DNA of 20,333 nt. It comes from JBBDWJ01 sp040902925 (GTDB lineage Bacteria; Acidobacteriota; Terriglobia; Bryobacterales; UBA6623). The translations under genes and the position numbers were made by a program. The DNA lies in NCBI GenBank assembly GCA_040902925.1, contig JBBDWJ010000219.1:1-20333 (forward strand), read 5' to 3'. The notes below the pieces were generated by a model. The model was not told where the DNA came from. It did not search any database and worked only from the letters and a program-made list of their open reading frames with translations. Below, in pieces: positions 1-6,962 of this stretch (its first letter is position 1; each line of letters opens with the position of its first letter).

Positions 1-675
1 CTCTCCCAGGTCAAGCTGATCGCTTCGCGCATTCACGAGAAGCTGCCGGAAAGCGTCTGCCTTGACGATTTGATCAGCGCGGGTGTTCTGGGGTTGATCG
101 ACGCTGTCGATCACTTCGATCCGACCCTGAACGTGAAGCTGAAAACCTACGCCGAGCACAAGATCCGCGGCGCGATCCTCGACAGCTTGCGCAGTCTCGA
201 CTGGGCGCCCCGCAACAAGCGGCGCAAGTCCAAGCAGATCGAGGCTGCGATTTCGGAAGCCGAACGGCGGCTGAAGCGGAGTCCGACCGAAGAAGAGGTG
301 GCCGAACAGTTGGCGATTACGCTCGAAGAGTACCGCCGCTGGCTGGTGGAGATTCGCGGCATCAATCTGGCGCCGATCGAGCAGGCAGCCACGGGCGACA
401 ACGAGGGAACCGACATTCTGCGCTTCATTTCCGACGTCGAAGACGACTGGCCGTCGCATCTTTTTGAGCGCGCCGAGCTGGAACGGCTGGTTTCCGCGAC
501 GATAGACCGGCTGCCTGAAGTCGAACGCACTATTGTCACCCTGTATTACCTGAAAGAGCTGACGCTGCGGCAAATCGCGCGCGTGGTCAGCCTGCACGAG
601 ACGCGGGTTTCGCAGCTCAAGTCCCAGGCGCTGCTGCGGATGCGCGCGACGGTGCGAGCCCAGTGGCCCACCTGA
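1..675 (+). CDS. fliA: RNA polymerase sigma factor, FliA/WhiG family (5' end outside window)
   Basis: This is the flagellar/motility-type sigma-28 factor, which directs RNA polymerase to late flagellar promoters. The reading frame is open from base 1, so the N-terminus lies outside the window; the TTG at 70 is an internal Leu codon, not a start. Sigma region 2 is visible early (DLISAGVLGLIDAVDHFD), followed by the region 2.4-like KTYAEHKIRGAILDSLRSLD and the WAPR motif typical of FliA. Next comes a region 3 helix (RRLKRSPTEEEVAEQL), and the C-terminus has a region 4 helix-turn-helix (LTLRQIARVVSLHETRVSQL). About 224 residues are present, against roughly 240-260 for the family. It is followed by a repeat element and then fliM, which supports a flagellar role. 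The stop is TGA at 673-675. Confidence 0.93.
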   Translation, partial: LSQVKLIASRIHEKLPESVCLDDLISAGVLGLIDAVDHFDPTLNVKLKTYAEHKIRGAILDSLRSLDWAPRNKRRKSKQIEAAISEAERRLKRSPTEEEVAEQLAITLEEYRRWLVEIRGINLAPIEQAATGDNEGTDILRFISDVEDDWPSHLFERAELERLVSATIDRLPEVERTIVTLYYLKELTLRQIARVVSLHETRVSQLKSQALLRMRATVRAQWPT

Positions 676-683
676 GACGAGGA

Positions 684-1002
684 TTTAACCACGGATGAAC
701 ACGGATGAACACAGATGCACGGATGGGAACGAATAGAGACGAATAGAGTCGGATGGAGACGCATAGCTTTTCTCTTGTTCTCGAATGCCGCTCGACCCCA
801 GCGAAACTCGAAACTGCAGTCGTCAACTGTTCCGCGGGCAGCCGGCGGCGACAAGTCGCAAGACTGAGCGCTTGTTCAGCCGTCTCGTTAGCTGCCCGAT
901 ATCGCCGGGGAGACAGCGACAAAAAAGAACGGCGTCCAAAGCGGGCGTCGGCGTTTCTGCCTCCGGCATCCGTGTTCATCTGTGTCCATCTGTGGTGAAA
1001 AA
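684..1002. repeat. Inverted-repeat element (MITE-like) between fliA and fliM
   Basis: The 352-bp gap between fliA and fliM holds no convincing gene. The left arm (about 684-725) consists of short tandem units of the type ACACGGATGA. The right arm (about 967-1002) is its imperfect inverted copy, reading CCACAGATGGACACAGATGA on the minus strand. The left arm continues into a second degenerate tandem (GACGAATAGAG twice, 729-749). The ~240-bp interior has no recognisable protein. Small ORFs across it end in peptides such as FICVHLW, which I know as spurious translations of such repeats. Similar 'accacggatgaacacggatg' repeats are widespread in environmental bacterial genomes. Calling it a non-autonomous mobile element is inference from the inverted ends. 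Confidence 0.65.
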
Positions 1003-1027
1003 CTTTCCGCCCGTCTGAGGCGATTCC

Positions 1028-1990
1028 ATGGACGCGCAACTTTCGCAAGACGAAATCGACCGCCTGTTTAAGGAGTACGGCAAAGTTGTCGACGAGCGCG
1101 CCGGCGCGCGCGCCATGGTTCCCTACGACTTCCGGCGGCCTGACCGCATCCCCAAGGAGCAACTACGCGCCATCCACTTGATGCACGATTTCTTGGCGCG
1201 CAATCTGGCGTCCTCGATGGGCGCCTATTTGCGGGCCTACGTGACGGTCAGCCTGGTGTCGGTCGAGCAGCTCTCATTCGGCGAGTTCCTACAGTATCTG
1301 CCGACGCCGACTTGCATCTCCAATATCAGCATCACCCCGACCGAGGGCAATGCCGTGCTGGACCTCAATCCATCGCTGGTGTTTCCAATGCTCGACATCC
1401 TGCTCGGCGGCAGCGGCGCGGCGACCCAGCAGGACGTACGCGAACTGACCGAGATCGAGATCAGCATTATCGAGGGCGTCATCCGGCTCGTGCTGCATGA
1501 CCTCACGGAAGCCTGGGCGCCGGTCGGCGATATCCGGTTTTCCATCGAGGCGACCGAAACACAGCCGCAATTGATGCAGATACTTTCCCCCAACGAGGCG
1601 ATCGTGGCGATTGGTTTCGAAATCACGATGGGTGACGCGCGGGGCATGATGAACTTCGGAGTGCCGTCGATTCTGGTGAAGATGATGGGCCAGGGCTTCG
1701 AGCAGCAATGGTCGATCCGGCGGCGATCGAGCTCCGATGCCGAGCAGTCGCGGATGCGCCAATTGGTTGAGCGGCTGCCGATGGATCTCGAGGCGCGGAT
1801 TCGCGGCACGCAAATGAGGCTGCGCGACTTGCTCAAGCTCAATGAGGGCGACGTCGTGTCGCTCGAAGTGCCCGTGCGCCGCCCTGCCGACCTCAGCGTA
1901 AACGGCCTGAAGAAATTCGAAGGCGAGATCGTCATTGCCGGCAACCAGCGCGGCATGGTGGTCGATCGCCGCAGCAGCCAGAGGAGCTAA
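1028..1990 (+). CDS. fliM: Flagellar motor switch protein FliM
   Basis: FliM forms the middle layer of the cytoplasmic C-ring and binds phosphorylated CheY to switch rotation. The 320-residue protein opens with LSQDEIDRLF (residues 5-14), the N-terminal CheY-P docking motif (LSQxEIDxL). A CheC-like middle domain follows, with PYDFRRPDRI near residue 40 and LLGGSG near 125. The C-terminal part (about residues 240-315) is a SpoA domain that should pair with FliN; it includes LLKLNEGDVVSLEVP. The ATG at 1028 is preceded by GAGG at 1017-1020 with suitable spacing. The next gene (FliN/FliY) begins 13 bp after the stop, so the two are probably co-transcribed. Length and domain order are normal for the family. 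Confidence 0.96.
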   Translation: MDAQLSQDEIDRLFKEYGKVVDERAGARAMVPYDFRRPDRIPKEQLRAIHLMHDFLARNLASSMGAYLRAYVTVSLVSVEQLSFGEFLQYLPTPTCISNISITPTEGNAVLDLNPSLVFPMLDILLGGSGAATQQDVRELTEIEISIIEGVIRLVLHDLTEAWAPVGDIRFSIEATETQPQLMQILSPNEAIVAIGFEITMGDARGMMNFGVPSILVKMMGQGFEQQWSIRRRSSSDAEQSRMRQLVERLPMDLEARIRGTQMRLRDLLKLNEGDVVSLEVPVRRPADLSVNGLKKFEGEIVIAGNQRGMVVDRRSSQRS

Positions 1991-2003
1991 GGCAGGAATT
2001 TCG

Positions 2004-2882
2004 GTGGCGAGATGGGACCTCACACGCTGGCGGAACGAGCGGACCTCACACTGGCTGGTGCGGACCTGGGCGGACGGGCTCCAGCAGGTGTTGAGCGCGG
2101 CGGGGGCCGGCGGGCCCGCCGCGGACGTGCGCATCATGGCCTTGCCGCCCGACCCCGACGCCTGGCAAAAGTGGAACAACCCGTACTGGATCTCCCTCGA
2201 GACGGACGCGGCGGCCGGCGCGCGTCTCGCCGTTGGCTGTGCCGCCGAAACCGAACAGGCGCTGGCCGCGGTGATCGGTGGTGAAGGGCTCGACGCCGCG
2301 AGCGCCAGGCAGGCTTATGCCGGGATGATCCAGCACGCCACGGAATCGCTTGCGCAGGCCGCCTTGGAGCGGATGAAACGCCCTGTTGCGTTTTCAGAGC
2401 CGGCTGAGTGCTCTCTGCCTGCGTCCGCCTCGCTGGGCGTCAGTTGCCACTTTGCCATTGCGGGTGAGTCCCACACCGTAGGGCTGGCGCCAAACGAAGT
2501 TCTGCTGGTGACGCTTTTGTCGGAGGAAGGCGGCGCCGGGCCCGATGACGAGATGACGGCGCTGGCCGCGCTGCCCGGTGACGCCGGTATTATTCCCGAG
2601 TTGGCGCTGAGCCCTCACGCCCGGCAGAATCTCGAGATGCTGCTCGACGTGGATCTGGAGCTGAGCGTGAGCTTCGGTAAAACCACGCTGGTGCTGCAGG
2701 AAGTGCTCAAGCTTTCCTCGGGGTCGATTGTCGAATTGAATCGTTCGGCGAGCGATCCGGTCGAGCTGTTGGTCAACGATTCGGTGGTCGCGCGCGGCGA
2801 AGTGGTGGTCGTCGATGGCAACTATGGCATCCGCATCACCGAGGTCGTCAGCCCGCGCGAGCGAATCCGCTCTCTTCTGTGA
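2004..2882 (+). CDS. fliN: Flagellar motor switch protein FliN/FliY
   Basis: This is a C-ring protein that works with FliM. The last 84 residues (about 209-292) are a clear SpoA/FliN domain: NLEMLLDVDLELSVSFGKT, LKLSSGSIVELNR, DPVELLVND, VARGEVVVVDGNYGIRI. The roughly 200 residues before it form a long N-terminal extension, as in FliY-type proteins, but I see no sure CheC phosphatase motif. The frame is open back to an ATG at 1935, inside fliM. I prefer GTG at 2004 because it follows the fliM stop, has a purine-rich GGCAGG seven bases upstream, and starts with VARWDLT. The protein would be 292 residues. It overlaps no neighbour and fits the flagellar cluster. The exact start is the main uncertainty. 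Confidence 0.9.
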   Translation: MARWDLTRWRNERTSHWLVRTWADGLQQVLSAAGAGGPAADVRIMALPPDPDAWQKWNNPYWISLETDAAAGARLAVGCAAETEQALAAVIGGEGLDAASARQAYAGMIQHATESLAQAALERMKRPVAFSEPAECSLPASASLGVSCHFAIAGESHTVGLAPNEVLLVTLLSEEGGAGPDDEMTALAALPGDAGIIPELALSPHARQNLEMLLDVDLELSVSFGKTTLVLQEVLKLSSGSIVELNRSASDPVELLVNDSVVARGEVVVVDGNYGIRITEVVSPRERIRSLL

Positions 2883-3017
2883 GCGGTAGCGCGTCTACCG
2901 GCGAACCGCTGCGTGGAGATCGCGCGCGGAGCGGGTCTCAAGACGGCCGCCCCTGCAACGGGCGCGCCTGTAAGCCGACCAGAATTCGGCAAGCATCGCC
3001 GCCGCGAAAGGATCGGC

Positions 3018-3440
3018 ATGTCAGTCTTTGTCGTTGTACTTTTGATCGCCTACGTGCAATGCGGTCTCTTATTGGCGTGGTACCTGTTTTACCGCAGGGT
3101 GCTCGCGCTGCGGCACGATTTCGGCGCCCAACTGGCTGCCCGCGAGGCTTCGCTGCGGGACCTCGTAAGCGAAATCTCCGGCCTTCGCCGGCAAGTGCGC
3201 GAGCTGGCGGCGAGCAACGCGCGGCGGCCGCTTTCCAAGGAGGCTCAAATTCTCCAGCAAGCCAAACGCCGGGGTCTTTTGGAGATGGCGCGGCGGGGTA
3301 TGAATGCCAAACATATTGCTGAGACGCTCAACATGCGGCGCGCCGAAGTGGAGCTGCTCTTGCGGTTGGAGCAGCTTCAGCGGGATGCGCATTCGCAGGC
3401 CGCCTGCACCCCGCCAAACTGGCTGGAGACGGCTTCATAA
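3018..3440 (+). CDS. Small membrane protein with coiled coil and DUF2802-like C-terminus
   Basis: This is a 140-residue protein at the end of the flagellar cluster. Residues 1-25 are a hydrophobic membrane anchor (MSVFVVVLLIAYVQCGLLLAWYL in part). They are followed by a charged, probably coiled-coil stretch (about 30-70: LRHDFGAQLAAREASLRDLV and onward). A C-terminal helix-turn-helix-like segment (about 80-125) contains QQAKRRGLLEMARRGMNAKH and LNMRRAEVELLL. That segment resembles the DUF2802/DUF6115 proteins often found beside flagellar and chemotaxis genes; their function is unknown. I chose ATG 3018 because GAAAGGA lies at 3006-3012 and the hydrophobic segment starts at once. A longer frame from GTG 2913 has no ribosome binding site and adds a low-complexity N-terminus. 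Confidence 0.7.
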   Translation: MSVFVVVLLIAYVQCGLLLAWYLFYRRVLALRHDFGAQLAAREASLRDLVSEISGLRRQVRELAASNARRPLSKEAQILQQAKRRGLLEMARRGMNAKHIAETLNMRRAEVELLLRLEQLQRDAHSQAACTPPNWLETAS

Positions 3441-3541
3441 GCTTGCCAATCCATCGCGGAGCCCGCGCAACAGAAGTAAACAGAAAAGGGCGGCACTCAC
3501 GCTGTGCATCTCTCTTTCTTGGCGCGTATCGCCGGGCCGGC

Positions 3542-3558
3542 CTTCTCATCGTGAGAAG
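3542..3558. terminator. Short hairpin between convergent genes
   Basis: A perfect 7-bp stem (CTTCTCA / TGAGAAG) with a 3-base loop lies between the 3' ends of the flagellar cluster (plus) and kamA (minus). The position suits a shared terminator. There is no T-tract on either side, so an intrinsic terminator is only a weak suggestion. Confidence 0.25.
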
Positions 3559-3611
3559 ATGCCCGCCCGTCGAACACGCCTCGGGTGGTACCCCCTAATC
3601 GAAACTGTTTA

Positions 3612-4775
3612 CTAACAAGTCGACACCATCGGCTGGATGGCGACGAAATCGGACGCCCTATTGGACGACGGCAGGAATTCTTGCGCCTCTGCGTAGTCGT
3701 TGAACCAGTGGGCCCGCGGATTGCGCTTGAAAATCATCACGCGGCCGGTGTCTTGCTCGTCGGCGGCGCGGTGGTACTTGAAGACGATCTGGTCGCCGGT
3801 CATGGCGGCGGCTTCGATCTTGCCGCTGCGGTGCGACATCGAGAAACGCGCCCGGCGCGCCAGCCCCGAAACGCGGCTCTGCGCGTCGAGGAAGATTTGA
3901 TACGCTTCCTCGATCGGCACCGAGTACGCTTTGTTGCCCTCGGTTGGCCGGCACTGGAAAATGTAGTACGGCGGGACTCCAATGAACGACAGCTTCGCGA
4001 AGAGCCGCGCCAAAGTTCCGGCATCGTCGTTGATCCCTCGAATCAGCGGTGACTGATTGACGACGATCGCTCCTGACCTGAGCAGCAAATCGATCCCCTG
4101 TTGGGATTCATCCGTCAGCTCGCGGGGATGATTAAAGTGGGCCATGATGTAGATGCGCTTTTCCGGCGTGCTGTAGGTTTCGATCATCTTGAGCAGCGAC
4201 GGGTCATCGATGATGCGAAACGGATTGAACGCCGGCATCTTGCTGCCGATGCGGATGATCTGAACATGCGGAATTTCGCGCAGCCGCCGGATAACCGGTT
4301 CGAGCTTCGACGTCGACATGATCAGCGGATCGCCGCCGGTGAGTAGTACGTTCGAGATTTCTGTGTGCTCGCGAATGTAGTCCAGCCCGCCGCTGACGTC
4401 GCGCACAACTTCGTCGTTGTCGTCCATGAAAAGACGCTTGCGAAAGCAGTACCGGCAATAAGCGCCGCAGACATCGTTCACCAACAGCAGCGCGGTGTCC
4501 TTGTATTTGTGCTCCACGCCCGGGACCGGGGTAAAGATCTCCTCGAATGAAGCGTCGAGGCGGCCCCAATCCTCCAACTCGCTTTCCACGGGAACCACCA
4601 GCGCCCGAATGGGATCGTTCGGATCGCTCCAATCAATCAGCTTCTGATAGTAGTCGTTGGTGCGGAAGACGAACTTCTCGGCGACCGGCTGAAGCCGCTC
4701 CCGCTCGCTTTTCGTAAGCTGCGGGATTTGGTCCAGCTTGGTGAGGTATTTCGGTTTTTTGCGAGCTTGATTCAT
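3612..4775 (-). CDS. KamA-family radical SAM aminomutase-like protein
   Basis: The 387-residue protein belongs to the lysine 2,3-aminomutase (KamA) family: radical S-adenosylmethionine enzymes that also use PLP to move an amino group. The CxxxCxxC motif for the 4Fe-4S cluster is at residues 103-110 (CGAYCRYC). LLTGGDPL near 145 is the family GGDP motif, and HRSGK near 315-319 holds the likely PLP-binding lysine. Two lysine-contacting aspartates of classical KamA appear to be missing: the usual CDLS-type motif reads QCRPTEGN (residues 274-281), and the Asp before the PLP-lysine motif is Ser. The substrate may therefore not be free lysine. I place the start at ATG 4775 because AAGGAG (4783-4788 on the minus strand) lies seven bases upstream; the in-frame GTG at 4799 would put that site inside the gene. 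No elongation factor P or acetyltransferase gene is adjacent. Confidence 0.85.
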   Translation of the reverse strand: MNQARKKPKYLTKLDQIPQLTKSERERLQPVAEKFVFRTNDYYQKLIDWSDPNDPIRALVVPVESELEDWGRLDASFEEIFTPVPGVEHKYKDTALLLVNDVCGAYCRYCFRKRLFMDDNDEVVRDVSGGLDYIREHTEISNVLLTGGDPLIMSTSKLEPVIRRLREIPHVQIIRIGSKMPAFNPFRIIDDPSLLKMIETYSTPEKRIYIMAHFNHPRELTDESQQGIDLLLRSGAIVVNQSPLIRGINDDAGTLARLFAKLSFIGVPPYYIFQCRPTEGNKAYSVPIEEAYQIFLDAQSRVSGLARRARFSMSHRSGKIEAAAMTGDQIVFKYHRAADEQDTGRVMIFKRNPRAHWFNDYAEAQEFLPSSNRASDFVAIQPMVSTC

Positions 4776-4782
4776 CAGCGCA

Positions 4783-4932
4783 CTCCTTGTTTTGAGCACA
4801 CAAGTGCCCGGTGATCAATACGGCTATAGACACAGCAGGCCGTGAAAAACAAACCTGCCCGGAACCTACCAATTGGGCAATGTGGGCGCCCTTTGAGGCC
4901 AAGCCCTGCGAATCGAGAACTTGGCGAGCACC
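4783..4932 (-). promoter_or_regulatory. Structured 5' leader of the kamA-like gene
   Basis: The promoter at 4936-4964 predicts a transcript starting near 4930 and a leader of about 150 nt. The 5' end (GGTGCTC, 4932-4926) can pair with GGGCACT (4809-4803). The same GGGCAC can instead pair with a second GTGCTC (4799-4794) in a tight hairpin with a TTGT loop. That hairpin ends six bases before the AAGGAG ribosome site (4788-4783). The two pairings exclude each other. Further inner stems are possible, such as TGCCC/GGGCA and GCAGG/CCTGC. I do not recognise a known riboswitch. The regulatory role is inference. Confidence 0.4.
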
Positions 4933-4935
4933 TAT

Positions 4936-4964
4936 ATTAGATCATGCGAACAGAGAGCTGTCAA
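4936..4964 (-). promoter_or_regulatory. Sigma70-type promoter for the kamA-like gene
   Basis: On the minus strand a perfect -35 box TTGACA (4964-4959) is followed after 17 bases by TCTAAT (4941-4936), a 5/6 match to the -10 consensus. Transcription should begin near 4930, well upstream of the ATG at 4775. Confidence 0.6.
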
Positions 4965-5036
4965 GGCTCGAAGAGTTGTTTTTGCCGGTTGAACGGCTAA
5001 AAAGCGAGGCCGAATGGCGGAGCAGGGTTGGAACGG

Positions 5037-5100
5037 CGTGGCCATCGCACCCATGAGTTCGACGCCTTGATGAGGTTGCGATGCCGTGCCTGTGGCATGG
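5037..5100. repeat. Imperfect inverted repeat in the kamA/epimerase gap
   Basis: The 406-bp gap 4776-5181 holds the kamA leader and promoter and, beyond these, no gene that I can support. Within it, GGCCATCGCACCCAT (5040-5054) is followed by its imperfect inverted copy ATGAGGTTGCGATGCC (5070-5085). A small ATGCC/GGCAT hairpin overlaps the right arm (5081-5098). It may be an isolated copy of an intergenic repeat or a 3' structure of the upstream transcript. Confidence 0.35.
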
Positions 5101-5181
5101 ACAAACGGGATCTCCACAGAGATACGGCGGTATCGCCGCGAATCCAGGCGCGTTTCCGCTGCACGCGAAACAAAAACAGAA

Positions 5182-6237
5182 TTAGAAACCGCTTGGTTGG
5201 ATCCAGAAGCTCTCTTCCCAGGTTTCCCCTGGTAGCACGGAAGCGAGTTCTTTGTAGAGATTGCGATGCGCGAGGTTGAAGGCGTTCGTAATGCCCGTCA
5301 TCGGTTCGAAGCAGATGAAATCACCGCGGCCTTTTGGCGCGTAGACGACGGCGGTATTGAATTTCGGTCCGTAGATGACTTCGATTTTTTCTCGATTTCC
5401 CTGGACGGAAAAATGCGCCCGCCCTTGATCGTCCCGCCGCAGGCTTCCGAAGACGTGATCCAAGGTGACCGCACCGAGCTGCAGCGACGCGGCCCCGGGC
5501 ACGACCTCGTCGATCGGCTTGGTTTCGCCGGTCGGGGTCAGCTTGTCGTTGAGCACCCAATTGCTTTCGGCGGCGAGGTGTACCGTCCAGGAGTCGCGAG
5601 GCGCGTCGTGAAGCTGAAAGTAGGGGTGGTAGCCGATCACCACCGGCATGGGTTGCGCGCCGGTGTTGTGCAGGCGCGTTTTCACTTCCAACACGCCGCC
5701 GCGCAGCACATACTCCATTTCGATGACGTGCGCGAAGGGGAACTGCGCCATCAGGTCCGCGTGGTGCGCAAACTCGATACGGCTGACGGCCGACGCGGCG
5801 TCCCCGTCCGCTTTCAGCGAGACGACTTCCCAAAGCGGCGAAAACAACAACAGGCCGTGGATTGGCTGTTGGTGAGGGTCGCGCCGCAGATTGTTCAGAT
5901 CGGAATTGAAACGGTAGGCGCGGCCGTTGGCGTAAAAAACGTCGCCATCGATGCGGTTCGCCCATGGCGCCAGGAACGGGTTGCCGCCCATTCGCGGCTT
6001 GGCGGCGAACTCGGCGAGCGATTCGGTCGGCATCCAGAATGCGTTCTTGCCGTTGACCAGCATCTGGTAGGCGATGTTGCCCACCGATGGCGCGATCGAC
6101 ACGACCGTTTTGTTTGCTTCGTCACGCAGTTCGACGACCGGCACTCCGTCGATTTGCGTCTGACGAACAGAATAAGGTTGCGCGTTAAGAGACATTGCGG
6201 CGGACACGAGAGTCCAGGCGAGCGTGGAAGGTTTCAT
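5182..6237 (-). CDS. Secreted aldose 1-epimerase (galactose mutarotase family)
   Basis: Aldose 1-epimerases interconvert the alpha and beta anomers of sugars. The 351-residue protein starts with a signal peptide (MKPSTLAWTLVSAAMSLNA, cleavage likely before Gln), so it probably acts in the periplasm. The family active-site signatures are all present: NRIDGDVF with the binding Arg, PIHGLL with a His, IGYHPYF with the catalytic His, and ICFEPMTG with the catalytic Glu near the C-terminus. ATG 6237 overlaps the TGA of the upstream small cysteine-rich gene in an ATGA arrangement, which fixes the start and suggests translational coupling. The frame continues upstream to 6285 but that part lies inside the neighbour. 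The substrate sugar cannot be told from the sequence; related families include glucose-6-phosphate epimerases, which are usually cytoplasmic. Confidence 0.88.
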   Translation of the reverse strand: MKPSTLAWTLVSAAMSLNAQPYSVRQTQIDGVPVVELRDEANKTVVSIAPSVGNIAYQMLVNGKNAFWMPTESLAEFAAKPRMGGNPFLAPWANRIDGDVFYANGRAYRFNSDLNNLRRDPHQQPIHGLLLFSPLWEVVSLKADGDAASAVSRIEFAHHADLMAQFPFAHVIEMEYVLRGGVLEVKTRLHNTGAQPMPVVIGYHPYFQLHDAPRDSWTVHLAAESNWVLNDKLTPTGETKPIDEVVPGAASLQLGAVTLDHVFGSLRRDDQGRAHFSVQGNREKIEVIYGPKFNTAVVYAPKGRGDFICFEPMTGITNAFNLAHRNLYKELASVLPGETWEESFWIQPSGF

Positions 6238-6674
6238 TCGCCGGGAATCTCTCGCAACTCCGTGGGGGCTTGGCAGCACATGCAATCCCCCGGTTCATGA
6301 GTCACGATGTGGCAAATGTCGCAGTAGTAGGTAACGCGAAAACGCTTGCCGTCTTTGATCGTGAATAACTTGAAGATCTCGAACTGGCCGTCGGGCCGGA
6401 CCGTTCCTTCGAGCTCCCATTCGCGATCGATGAGCCGCGGGTCGCGAAGCTGGCCGTTGCTCATCGAGTCGCCAGCGACCTTGTGCTTTTCGCCGTCCGT
6501 GGTGACGAAGGTTAGCGGGGCGTCGGCGGAGGCGGCCGCTTGAACTGACTTGGGCTCGATGCGGCCTCGCAGCGCCACCTTGGCGTCGGAAGCAAACGAA
6601 ACCGAAGACAAGGCACAGATTGCGACAAGAGAGAGCAGGGCGAGGCCGGACCCGTTGCTGAGTCGCATCAACAT
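6234..6674 (-). CDS. Small exported protein with a C-terminal four-cysteine (zinc-ribbon-like) motif
   Basis: A protein of about 146 residues whose N-terminus looks like a signal peptide (LALLSLVAICALSSVSFA, cleavage before SD). The middle (about 35-115) looks like a small beta-rich domain with no motif I recognise. The C-terminus carries CDIC (118-121) and CMCC (131-134), a spacing that suits a metal-binding knuckle. Function unknown; similar proteins with a 'YYCDIC...CCQ' ending are, from memory, common in Planctomycetes and Acidobacteria. The start is uncertain. ATGs at 6674 and 6668 lie only a few bases after the expected transcription start, so the mRNA may be nearly leaderless, and no Shine-Dalgarno is visible. 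A TTG at 6701 overlaps the -10 box and is unlikely. The stop overlaps the epimerase start by 4 bp, so the two form an operon. Confidence 0.65.
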   Translation of the reverse strand: MLMRLSNGSGLALLSLVAICALSSVSFASDAKVALRGRIEPKSVQAAASADAPLTFVTTDGEKHKVAGDSMSNGQLRDPRLIDREWELEGTVRPDGQFEIFKLFTIKDGKRFRVTYYCDICHIVTHEPGDCMCCQAPTELREIPGE

Positions 6675-6684
6675 AGCCACGTTA

Positions 6685-6690
6685 ATTATA
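6685..6690 (-). promoter_or_regulatory. -10 box (TATAAT) of the cysteine-rich protein/epimerase operon
   Basis: A perfect TATAAT lies on the minus strand about ten bases before ATG 6674. I see no good -35 box at 16-18 bases. If used, transcription would start only a few bases before the ATG. Confidence 0.45.
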
Positions 6691-6776
6691 TCGCACCGCA
6701 ATCTTCGAACCGTGGACCGGGCGTCATTTGCCTATTGCCCTTTGCACTCAGCGCTATTGCCTTGTCTGGCGGGTTG

Positions 6777-6940
6777 CCTGGCGGTAGGCGGCGTGAACAG
6801 CAGCTCGCGCATCAGGTCCAAGATGGTCATGTTGGCGCCGATACCGAGGCCGAACGAGAGCGCCGCGGTCACCACGAGCAGCAGCGCTTCTTGAGGAACA
6901 TTGATCGCAAACGGAGCGAGACTATATCGATCCAGCGCAT
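6777..6940 (-). pseudogene. Remnant of a third ADOP permease
   Basis: An ATG at 6940 with GAAGGGTGG upstream starts MRWIDIVSLRLRSMF, which matches the first residues of the adjacent intact permease (MRWIRRVALRLRSL). After about 15 codons the similarity moves to another frame (6899 to 6777: EALLLVVTAALSFGLGIGAN, then ELLFTPPTARQP). That part matches the first transmembrane segment of the upstream ADOP (ELVLTPPTAREP). About 75 codons of the N-terminal cytoplasmic region and everything after the first membrane helix are missing. It is therefore a deleted, frameshifted copy left at the 3' end of the ADOP operon, not a functional gene. Confidence 0.7.
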
Positions 6941-6962
6941 CGATCCACCCTTCGCAAAGCGG

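Noticed and set aside
753..1162. Small ORFs on both strands between fliA and fliM
   Set aside because: They translate the inverted-repeat element (peptides ending in FICVHLW-type strings) and have no ribosome site or family similarity.
4800..4932. tRNA, lysine riboswitch or 6S RNA in the kamA leader
   Set aside because: I looked for the tRNA T-arm signature and for lysine-riboswitch and 6S consensus features and found no convincing match; only a generic structured leader is supported.
5140..5180. Terminator after the aldose epimerase gene
   Set aside because: A weak GTTTC/GAAAC stem exists, but the T-run lies on the wrong side of it for the minus-strand transcript.
5266..6300. 344-codon ORF on the plus strand
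   Set aside because: It lies opposite the aldose epimerase gene, whose catalytic motifs are clear; the plus-strand product is Arg/Val/His-rich with no recognisable domain.
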